Part shown: positions 1-5,035 of the stretch, one piece after another
Layout: every line of letters starts with the position of its first letter
Numbering within the stretch: the stretch's first letter is position 1
Assembly: GCA_016789035.1 (NCBI GenBank)
Contig: JAEUSC010000375.1
Coordinates: 1 to 5,035, forward strand
Source: Candidatus Omnitrophota bacterium
GTDB taxonomy: Bacteria; Omnitrophota; Gorgyraeia; Zapsychrales; Fredricksoniimonadaceae
Reading direction: 5' to 3'
DNA: 5,035 bases
Position numbers and translations under genes: made by a program
Notes under the pieces: model-generated
Databases searched by the model: none
Seen by the model: only the letters and a program-made list of their open reading frames with translations
Told to the model about the DNA's origin: nothing

Positions 1-1
1 T

Positions 2-343
2 CAAGACGAACCCTCAGAATCCAAGGAATATCGTAAACTGGTCTCTGATCTTAAAGGAATCATTGACGATGCCCGGGCCAAAGGCATTGATTTGACTCAG
101 CGCATGGATATTTTAAATTGCAATGTGTGCGGTGCTTATGAGGAAATCACGAGCCGTGGTCACCGCCTGGTGGTGGAGCCCAACCGTCAAGAAGTGTCCA
201 TGCAGGAGTTTATTATCATCGATTGCAGTCAAAAAACGTTTCAACGAAAGAAAACTCGTTATTTTCGAACGACGTACACGTACATCTGTTCTTCGTGCGG
301 GACGTATCAAAATGCCGTTGTTCGGGATCAATTCTCCGTCTAA
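2..343 (+). CDS. Small zinc-ribbon-like protein, 5' end cut by window edge
   Basis: The frame is open from the first complete codon of the window to the TAA at 341-343, giving 113 visible residues with no start that must be used. The TTG at 92 and ATG at 104 are in frame, but the charged helical stretch before them (SKEYRKLVSDLKGIIDD) reads as real protein, so the true start probably lies left of the window. Seen directly: CNVCG (visible residues 40-44) and CSSCG (96-100), about 52 residues apart and each followed within two residues by Tyr, plus a lone Cys at 75. Between them is a basic, probably beta-rich stretch (KKTRYFRTTYTYI). Paired CxxCG knuckles usually bind one structural zinc in ribbon folds, so zinc binding is inferred. 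I do not recognise the family. Nucleic-acid or protein binding are both possible. No signal peptide or membrane segment is visible. The TPR gene starts 30 bases after the stop with no terminator between them, so an operon is likely. Confidence 0.75.
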   Translation, partial: QDEPSESKEYRKLVSDLKGIIDDARAKGIDLTQRMDILNCNVCGAYEEITSRGHRLVVEPNRQEVSMQEFIIIDCSQKTFQRKKTRYFRTTYTYICSSCGTYQNAVVRDQFSV

Positions 344-357
344 CCCAAGGGTCTGAT

Positions 358-366
358 AAGGGGTGA
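358..366 (+). promoter_or_regulatory. Ribosome binding site of the TPR gene
   Basis: AAGGGGTGA lies 7 bases before the ATG at 374. It is a good Shine-Dalgarno match at normal spacing and supports that start, which also opens directly into a signal peptide. The 30-base gap to the previous gene has no visible promoter or hairpin. Confidence 0.7.
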
Positions 367-373
367 TTCAAAA

Positions 374-1555
374 ATGCGCATAGATCCTTCCTCACTGAGG
401 CTGGTCTTGTTTTTGATTGTGTCGTTGTTGTTGTTTCCGTCGTCGCTTTTTGCTTTGAGCGAAGAACAGTTTTTTCAAAGCGGTCTGCTAAAAGCGCAGC
501 AGGGGCGTTATCAGAGCGCGATCGAAGATTTCTCTCAGGCCATAGCGGCCGATCCTTCCTACCTTCAGGCCTACCAGCAAAGAGCTCAAGCCCATTTCAA
601 GCTCGGCATGAATGACCGGGCGGTTTTCGATTACAATAAAATCTTGTTTCTAAATCCTAATAATTTTGATGCCTTTGTGGGGCGGGCAGAATCCTACAAT
701 AGTTTGGGAGTGCTTAACAGTGCTATTGCCGACTACACTCAGGCCATTGCGTTGCGGCCCAATGAGGCGATTGTTTATCATAAACGGGCATTGGCCTACG
801 CGAACAAACACCAATACGAAGAGGCGGTCAGGGATTTTTCAAAGTGTATTGAGCTGAAACCCGATTTTGCTGAGGCTTACTTTAACCGGGGGATTTCTTT
901 TAGCATACAACGGTTGCTTGACGGTGCGGTCGGTGATTTTTCCAAGGCTATTGCGCTGGGCATGGAAGATAAAGAGGTTTATGCCAAGCGAGGCCAGATT
1001 TTTCACCAGCTGGAGTTTTTTGATAAGGCGTTGAAAGATTACGAAAAGGCCATTTCACTGGATTCGCAACGGGCGGACTTTTATTTTGGACACGGAATGG
1101 CAGCCGTTGAGAAAAGGCTTTATGACATTGCCTTGTCTGATTTCTCAACCGCCTATGACTTGGACCCTCAGGATCTGGTCAGTGTTTTTAACCGGGGTAA
1201 GATTTACGAAGAGTTAGGACTTTATGACAAGGCCGTAAGGGACTATTCGCAGTTTTTGAAAAAGAATCCGAAAGACATGAATGCCTATCGCGTGCGGGGA
1301 TTGACTTATGCAAAGATGGGCCGTCTTGAAGAAGCATTGTCGGATTTATCCAGAGCCCTGAAGCGAGACACAACCAATGAGCAGATTTTATTAGAACGGG
1401 GATACGTATTTTTGGACATGAAAAGTTATGACAAAGCCCGTGCGGATTTTCTTCAGGCCTTGGAACTGAAACCCGGGTTGGCTTCGGCCGCTCAAGCCAT
1501 CGATGAGTTAAACAAGGCTCAGGCTTCTCAACCGGCCCCACAAGAGACGTCATAA
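374..1555 (+). CDS. Exported tetratricopeptide-repeat (TPR) protein
   Basis: A 393-residue protein. Residues 1-27 form a Sec signal peptide: a hydrophobic core at about 10-26 (LVLFLIVSLLLF) and likely cleavage after LFA at 27. There is no cysteine there, so it is not a lipoprotein. Residues 30-369 consist of about ten TPR units of about 34 residues placed end to end. Each shows the usual pattern: small/aromatic residues in helix A (AxxYxxRG), Gly or equivalent near position 8, then A--D(F/Y)-KA---L-P. The tail (370-393) is short and Ala/Gln/Pro-rich (SQPAPQETS), probably disordered. TPR arrays form superhelical scaffolds that bind peptides or partner proteins; no catalytic domain is present. 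Export to the periplasm or envelope is inferred from the signal peptide. It follows the zinc-ribbon-like gene by 30 bases and precedes the large HEAT protein by 117 bases. The exact partner and pathway cannot be read from the sequence. Confidence 0.93.
   Translation: MRIDPSSLRLVLFLIVSLLLFPSSLFALSEEQFFQSGLLKAQQGRYQSAIEDFSQAIAADPSYLQAYQQRAQAHFKLGMNDRAVFDYNKILFLNPNNFDAFVGRAESYNSLGVLNSAIADYTQAIALRPNEAIVYHKRALAYANKHQYEEAVRDFSKCIELKPDFAEAYFNRGISFSIQRLLDGAVGDFSKAIALGMEDKEVYAKRGQIFHQLEFFDKALKDYEKAISLDSQRADFYFGHGMAAVEKRLYDIALSDFSTAYDLDPQDLVSVFNRGKIYEELGLYDKAVRDYSQFLKKNPKDMNAYRVRGLTYAKMGRLEEALSDLSRALKRDTTNEQILLERGYVFLDMKSYDKARADFLQALELKPGLASAAQAIDELNKAQASQPAPQETS
461..1480 (+). repeat. Ten tandem TPR units (protein-level repeat)
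   Basis: Residues 30-369 of the TPR protein divide into ten units, nine of about 34 residues and one (around residue 200, at ALGMED) shorter by one residue. Unit boundaries fall after motifs such as DPSY, NPNN, RPNE, KPDF, DPQD, NPKD and KPGL. The units are diverged at DNA level, so this is an old array with no sign of recent expansion. Confidence 0.88.
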
Positions 1556-1579
1556 AGATAGGTGAGGCCAATAAAAAAT

Positions 1580-1608
1580 TTGTAAATGATTTCAATATAT
1601 GTGATACT
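1580..1608 (+). promoter_or_regulatory. Candidate sigma-70-type promoter for the large HEAT gene
   Basis: TTGTAA (1580-1585, 4 of 6 to the -35 consensus) and GATACT (1603-1608, 4 of 6 to the -10 consensus) are separated by exactly 17 bases. A TG one base before the -10 box (1600-1601) gives an extended -10. A transcript would start near 1615, leaving about 58 bases of leader before the ATG at 1673. It lies in the only sizeable gap before the large gene. Promoter rules in this lineage are not known to me, so this is a pattern match only. Confidence 0.35.
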
Positions 1609-1663
1609 TTCGGCATCCCACGGTTTGCTTAGGGCTGCTTTAAGAAATAAACTGATCAACTTT

Positions 1664-1669
1664 AGGTGG
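1664..1669 (+). promoter_or_regulatory. Ribosome binding site that decides the start of the large gene
   Basis: AGGTGG ends 3 bases before the ATG at 1673; from its AGG core the spacing is 6. The competing in-frame ATG at 1586 has only A/T-rich sequence at the proper distance; the nearest purine run, AGGTGAGG (1560-1567), is 18 bases away. The ATG at 1673 also opens straight into a signal peptide. An AGGTG with the same tight spacing precedes the gene at 4994. Confidence 0.6.
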
Positions 1670-1672
1670 CGA

Positions 1673-4600
1673 ATGTTCCGACGGATTGTCTCTCTAATTG
1701 TTTGCATTGCGTTTTGCTGTCAGTTATTACAAAATTCTTATGCCCAGGGCTTTAATCTTAAAAGCCTTCCAGTCCCGGGTCAGATGGTAGCGCCCGCCGC
1801 CATGTTTATGCCTCTGACACTCAAGGGGCTGGTTATTCATCCCGAGAATGCTTTGAAGTTCGATTTCCTCATGGACACCGGCAACAGTCATTTGCAGGGT
1901 CCGGCCCTCACCGAAGAAGCCCGTAAAATCATGACCTACTTTTTAACCGCTTTGACCATGCCGGAGGATGATCTGTGGGTCAATCTTTCGCCGTATGAGC
2001 ATGGTAAGGTCATCGAAAAAAGCTTTGGAAATACGCTCATGGGGCGTGATCTTCTGGCCGCGGATTATGTGCTAAAACAGTTGACCGCGTCACTCATTTA
2101 TCCGGAAGATGAATTGGGTCAGAAATTTTGGAAAGAAGTTTATGCCAAAACCGGTGTTTCCCAAAGCGATATCCCGATTGAAACGGTCAACAAGGTGTGG
2201 ATCGTTCCATCCGATGCGGTCGTTTGGGAAAACAACGGCAAGGTCATGATCATCCGAAGCAAGCTCAAGGTCATGCTGGAAGAGGATTACGTAGCGCTGT
2301 CCAATCAGAAGGACAGCGCGAAGTCCTTGTCTCCGGACAAGGATGCGGCGCTTAAAAATAGTCATGCTCCGGGCCAGATCAACGCGTCCCAACGGACCAC
2401 CGCGAGCCAGGCTGTCCGAACGATTGTCCTCCCGGTTTTGGAAAAGCAGGTCAATGAAGGCGAGCATTTCGCGCAGTTACGGCAAATGTATCAGGCCATG
2501 ATTTTAGCGACGTGGTATAAAAAAGTACTAAAGGAAAGCATTTTATCCAAGGTTTATGCCGATCAGAAAAAGATCAAGGGAGTCGACAATGCTAATCCAG
2601 AGCAGATCGAGGGCATTTACCGGCAGTATCTAGAGGCATTTAAGAAAGGCGTATTCAATTATATTAGGGAAGATGTCAATCAATCAACCGGCGAAACGAT
2701 TCCCAGGAAATATTTTTCCGGCGGGTTTACGCTTAAGACAGGCCTTGTGGCCCTGGCCACATCGTTGTCCATCTGGCTTGCTCCAACTCCAGCTCAGGCT
2801 ATCGAAATTTCACAAGCAACAAAACCAGTTGGAGAAACGGTTTTGGTGCAGGGCATTGCTGGTGAAAGCAATGATAAAGGTCAGGCGATCCGTGTGGCGC
2901 AGGCCAATGACACTTCCGAAGGCGAAACAACAGTTTCCCAAAGTCGTCCAGTGGATAAAGAAAATATTTTGGAATTATTGAGTGCAGGATATGTGAATGC
3001 GGTTGTTCAAATTGGTCCATCTATCGTCCCTGTGTTGATTGAAGCGTTGAAGGATGAAGATTGGAGGGTGCGCCAAAATGCATTAAGGGGATTAAAAAAC
3101 ATAGGCAATAATCAAGCTATTGATGGCTTGATTGAGGCTTTAAAGAATAAATATGTTCGTCGAGATGCAGTAGAAGCTTTGAAGGATTTTAGCGATGAGA
3201 AGGTAGTCTCTGTTCTTTTTAACTATATTGGGGACAATTATGTCCGTGAAGAGGTTCTCCAAGCTTTACAAAATTTTGCAGCATCTAATCCATCATTACT
3301 TTTTAATGGAATAAAAAACGAAAATGTCGAAGTTCGTCGCACAGTCGGTGGGATACTTAGTAGAATTAAAAACAATTCGGTTATTCCTATATTACAGGAT
3401 GCCCTAAGTGACAGCGACACCGATGTTCGTAACGACGCCAAGTGGGGGTTAGAGGTAATGGAGGCCAGTTGGTGGCAAAAACAAAGTGATACTAAACAAT
3501 GGGTAATGATTTTGTTGGCTCCGGGTCTAGGATTTTTAGGCTTAACATATCGTTTTTTGTCCACTTATAAAACCCGTATTATTGAGAAATTAGTTGAAGC
3601 CAAGAAACTCAATAGTATTTTAGAATACCTAAACGACAATAAATACGAAGTCCAAATTGCAGCCCAAGTTGCTGTGGAGCAGTTAATCACCGAGTTTGTT
3701 AAAACAAGGGATAAGGGTGCAATCGAACAAATGGCAAATCTATTAAATAGGCCATTACGTGAGACGGTTGATTACGAACTTTATAATACTGCAAGTGAAG
3801 CATTGTTTTTATTGGGTGACGGTAGAGGGGAATTTCAATATCAATATCATGCCGAAGAACGCCATCAAGAACTTGTGCATTATGAATATGGTTCTTTTGT
3901 GTATGATTGGGTTGTCGACAAGGAAGCCTACTGGGAAAAAGTGGAACGATCCGGGCGAGATTCAGCACAAGCACCTTCAAAAAAAGATAACGGAACTCTT
4001 ACTTCCACCGCCCTTGCCCTAGGCACCGCGTTATATCTCTGGAGCGCGGTTCCGATACCGGCCCAAGCAGCGGGATTTAATGAGGCTACCGTCGCAATAA
4101 CACAATTGAAACCGGCACCCATAAACGTTCAAGTATCATCGGTCGTTAACGCGGGGTCGTTTTATCAAAGACAAGAGGTTTATCGGCTGTTGGCTAACGG
4201 ACGCACGGAATGGGTTGTGGCCATGGGGCCGCAGGCGGCTCCGGCGCTGGTCGAATTATTAACGGATGACATTATCGGTCCCCGCGCGGCAGAGGCCTGG
4301 TCCCAAATGCGTCAAAAGGGAATACTAAAAGATAATGTGAAAGGGATGGAAATTGATGGGAACCGAGAGGCGGTTTTGACCGCTTTACGAAGCATTGTAA
4401 ATCGTAACGAAATCATAAAATCCCTTCGCGCTGCCCTTGTTGGTGGTGCTACTAATATTAGCGCCATCCGTACGCAGCAATTAGCGATTCGTGAGGCTTT
4501 GAGCTTATTAGGCGTAAGCCGGGGTGAGATGACAACTGTGGGTACGAAGCTTATGTTGTTAGGCTTGGGCTTGGGGGTGTTTGGTGGAGCATGGTTTCTG

Positions 4601-4903
4601 TATTTTTATGCTAAGAAAAGACAGAATAGTCACGGTGCCGTGATCGATGTTAACTCGTTGAAAGAAACAGCGGACCAGCAAAAACCGGATGAGCTGGGTG
4701 GTATCGCACTCGATCCTAAACTAATGAATATGCAAATCCGGCGTGACGGCGATGGGACGCCGCTTCCATTGAGCCAACAGCCGCTGGATGAGCTCAATAT
4801 CCAAGGTTTTGTCCCGCAGATCTTAAGTATACAAAATGTCAATCTGGTCGATTTCTTGGGGCTTAATTCCCGTGACCATAATCAAACCTTGGCAAGAATA
4901 TAG
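1673..4903 (+). CDS. Large Omnitrophota-type modular envelope protein with HEAT repeats and internal membrane segments
   Basis: A 1076-residue protein from the ATG at 1673; an ATG at 1586 would add 29 residues but lacks a ribosome site. Order of parts: signal peptide 1-24 (basic FRR, hydrophobic core, cleavage near SYA/QG). Conserved N-terminal domain about 27-351, with LPVPG, GLVIHPEN, NLSPYE, MGRDLLAADYVLKQ, ASLIYPEDELG, KVWIVP, LKVMLEEDY, ATWYKK and RKYFSGG, broken by a low-complexity Ser/Asp/Lys linker at about 210-240. Hydrophobic segment 352-376 ending PAQA. Five HEAT units of about 30 residues at 449-597. Membrane helix 610-629, then further helical repeats 631-716. Tyr/His-rich linker 719-758. 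Second PAQA segment 775-799, then a degenerate HEAT/helical region about 836-955. Membrane helix 960-980 followed by KKRQ, and a C-terminal tail with GGIALDP and RRDGDGTPLPL (about 1009-1053). I recall the N-terminal domain and tail as typical of long Omnitrophota proteins. HEAT repeats suggest protein binding; no catalytic motif is visible. Function unknown; envelope location inferred. Confidence 0.9.
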   Translation: MFRRIVSLIVCIAFCCQLLQNSYAQGFNLKSLPVPGQMVAPAAMFMPLTLKGLVIHPENALKFDFLMDTGNSHLQGPALTEEARKIMTYFLTALTMPEDDLWVNLSPYEHGKVIEKSFGNTLMGRDLLAADYVLKQLTASLIYPEDELGQKFWKEVYAKTGVSQSDIPIETVNKVWIVPSDAVVWENNGKVMIIRSKLKVMLEEDYVALSNQKDSAKSLSPDKDAALKNSHAPGQINASQRTTASQAVRTIVLPVLEKQVNEGEHFAQLRQMYQAMILATWYKKVLKESILSKVYADQKKIKGVDNANPEQIEGIYRQYLEAFKKGVFNYIREDVNQSTGETIPRKYFSGGFTLKTGLVALATSLSIWLAPTPAQAIEISQATKPVGETVLVQGIAGESNDKGQAIRVAQANDTSEGETTVSQSRPVDKENILELLSAGYVNAVVQIGPSIVPVLIEALKDEDWRVRQNALRGLKNIGNNQAIDGLIEALKNKYVRRDAVEALKDFSDEKVVSVLFNYIGDNYVREEVLQALQNFAASNPSLLFNGIKNENVEVRRTVGGILSRIKNNSVIPILQDALSDSDTDVRNDAKWGLEVMEASWWQKQSDTKQWVMILLAPGLGFLGLTYRFLSTYKTRIIEKLVEAKKLNSILEYLNDNKYEVQIAAQVAVEQLITEFVKTRDKGAIEQMANLLNRPLRETVDYELYNTASEALFLLGDGRGEFQYQYHAEERHQELVHYEYGSFVYDWVVDKEAYWEKVERSGRDSAQAPSKKDNGTLTSTALALGTALYLWSAVPIPAQAAGFNEATVAITQLKPAPINVQVSSVVNAGSFYQRQEVYRLLANGRTEWVVAMGPQAAPALVELLTDDIIGPRAAEAWSQMRQKGILKDNVKGMEIDGNREAVLTALRSIVNRNEIIKSLRAALVGGATNISAIRTQQLAIREALSLLGVSRGEMTTVGTKLMLLGLGLGVFGGAWFLYFYAKKRQNSHGAVIDVNSLKETADQQKPDELGGIALDPKLMNMQIRRDGDGTPLPLSQQPLDELNIQGFVPQILSIQNVNLVDFLGLNSRDHNQTLARI
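2726..3568 (+). repeat. Module copy 1: PAQA hydrophobic segment - five HEAT units - membrane helix
   Basis: Covers residues 352-632 of the large protein. It opens with a segment like a signal peptide (Lys before it, hydrophobic core LVALATSLSIWL, then PAQA) and an acidic, polar linker. Residues 432-461 carry the pattern LL-x2-G-x4-VV-x2-GP-x3-P-x-L-x-E-x-L-x-D. HEAT units lie at about 449-479, 480-508, 509-537, 538-567 and 568-597, with the usual P-L--AL-D----VR--A---L pattern. The module closes with a helix containing LLAPGLGFLGL and then basic residues (YKTR). Copy 2 repeats this order. Confidence 0.65.
2941..3900 (+). other. AT-rich island inside the large gene
   Basis: Hand counts of 60-base lines give about 35-38% G+C at 2941-3000, 3121-3360 and 3841-3900, and about 30% at 3601-3660. 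The flanks are higher: about 57% at 2881-2940, 58% at 1861-1920, 52% at 2041-2100, 58% at 4021-4080 and 65% at 4201-4260. The left edge is abrupt, near 2940, just before the HEAT array; the right edge lies about 3900-3960, before the second PAQA segment. The reading frame is intact throughout. Different ancestry or recent exchange of this middle part is inferred. Confidence 0.6.
3995..4621 (+). repeat. Module copy 2: PAQA hydrophobic segment - degenerate HEAT - membrane helix
   Basis: Covers residues 775-983 of the large protein. The opening segment (core STALALGTALYLWSAV, ending PAQA) resembles that of copy 1. Residues 836-865 align without gaps to 432-461 of copy 1 with 12 identities in 30 by my count, including LL, G, VV, GP, P, L, E, L and D. 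Only one recognisable HEAT-like unit follows, then less regular helices, so this copy is about 55 residues shorter between GP and the closing helix. The closing helix (LMLLGLGLGVFGG) shares the GLG core and basic trailing residues (KKRQ). Confidence 0.6.
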
Positions 4904-4993
4904 GCAGGCTAATCACGGTGTGTACTTTTCAGAATTCTCTCCTCCACGGTCAAACTTTGAACTCAATTAAAACTTCTACTTGTGCAGGTGTCA
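4904..4993 (+). other. Short intergenic gap, no clear signal
   Basis: Ninety bases between the large gene and the next start. I see no GC-rich hairpin followed by T's. CACGGT occurs twice in direct orientation (4914-4919 and 4945-4950), too short to mean much. A TTGAAC at 4957-4962 has no acceptable -10 partner. Whether the downstream gene is co-transcribed cannot be decided. Confidence 0.4.
4986..4990 (+). promoter_or_regulatory. Ribosome binding site of the right-edge gene
   Basis: AGGTG lies 3 bases before the ATG at 4994. It is a short match with tight spacing, similar to the arrangement before the ATG at 1673. It favours ATG 4994 over the in-frame GTGs at 4982 and 4988. Confidence 0.4.
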
Positions 4994-5035
4994 ATGAAAG
5001 CCATTAATTGGACTGTGTTACGGTTTGGATTTATC
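4994..5035 (+). CDS. Start of a gene running off the right edge (14 codons)
   Basis: ATG with an AGGTG just before it opens a frame that stays open to the window end: MKAINWTVLRFGFI. The nearest in-frame stop upstream is TGA at 4958-4960. One basic residue near the start followed by hydrophobic residues could be the beginning of a signal peptide or membrane helix, but 14 codons are too few to tell. It has the same strand as its neighbours, and the 90-base gap fits normal gene spacing here. The product is unknown. Confidence 0.5.
   Translation, partial: MKAINWTVLRFGFI

Noticed and set aside
1188..1616. Open frame of 142 codons on the minus strand
   Set aside because: It lies antisense to the end of the TPR gene, has no ribosome site or recognisable domain, and the + strand shows clear TPR periodicity.
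1635..1660. Possible hairpin CTTA...TAAG before the large gene
   Set aside because: Only about four base pairs with no T tract; too weak for a terminator or attenuator.
1586..1672. Twenty-nine extra codons as the true N-terminus of the large protein
   Set aside because: No Shine-Dalgarno at proper distance, it would precede a normal signal peptide, and a candidate promoter overlaps it.
1703..1720. Cysteines in the signal peptide of the large protein as a possible lipobox
   Set aside because: The residues before each Cys (Val, Phe, Cys) do not fit the small residue needed at -1, whereas SYA/QG gives a good signal peptidase I site.
2090..2467. Open frame of 125 codons on the minus strand
   Set aside because: It is antisense to the conserved N-terminal domain of the large protein; its composition looks like a shadow of that coding strand.
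2673..2981. Open frame of 102 codons on the + strand in another frame
   Set aside because: It overlaps the large gene, whose frame carries recognisable family motifs and the PAQA segment here.
3238..3564. Open frame of 108 codons on the minus strand
   Set aside because: It is antisense to the HEAT array, which has clear repeat periodicity on the + strand.
4914..4950. CACGGT direct repeat in the last intergenic gap
   Set aside because: Six bases repeated once is expected by chance and no operator symmetry is visible.

Overview
The window is bacterial and densely coding, with every supported gene on the + strand. From memory, not a search, I place it in Candidatus Omnitrophota (formerly OP3). 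The reason is the large protein at 1673-4903. It begins with an exported segment of the type LPVPG...LKGLVIHPEN...FDF, followed by NLSPYE, MGRDLLAADYVLKQ, ASLIYPEDELG, KVWIVP and RKYFSGG. It ends with a GGI-LDP...QIRRDGDGTPLPL...GFVPQI segment. I associate both ends with a lineage-typical family of long proteins whose middle parts vary.

Layout: (1) 2-343 is the 3' end of a gene cut by the left edge. It encodes a small protein with two CxxCG knuckles, probably a zinc ribbon. (2) 374-1555 encodes a 393-residue exported protein built almost entirely of ten end-to-end TPR units. It follows after 30 bases and has its own strong Shine-Dalgarno, so it is probably co-transcribed with the first gene. 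(3) A 117-base gap holds a plausible sigma-70-type promoter (1580-1608). (4) 1673-4903 encodes a 1076-residue protein: signal peptide, conserved N-terminal domain, two related modules (signal-like hydrophobic segment ending PAQA, then HEAT/helical repeats, then a closing membrane helix with basic residues after it), and a conserved C-terminal tail. (5) After 90 non-coding bases, a gene starts at 4994 and runs off the right edge with only 14 codons visible.

The most interesting object is the large protein. Its two ends look like constant parts of a family. Its middle contains two diverged copies of one membrane-HEAT-membrane module, and the first copy lies in a DNA stretch of about 1 kb that is clearly more AT-rich than its flanks. 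This suggests a modular envelope protein whose middle is exchanged while the ends are kept. The two internal PAQA segments look like cleavable signal peptides, so processing into several chains is conceivable.

The exported TPR and HEAT proteins are both scaffold types, so a shared role in building or organising the envelope is reasonable but only inferred. No enzyme active site, RNA gene, mobile element, CRISPR array or clear terminator was found.
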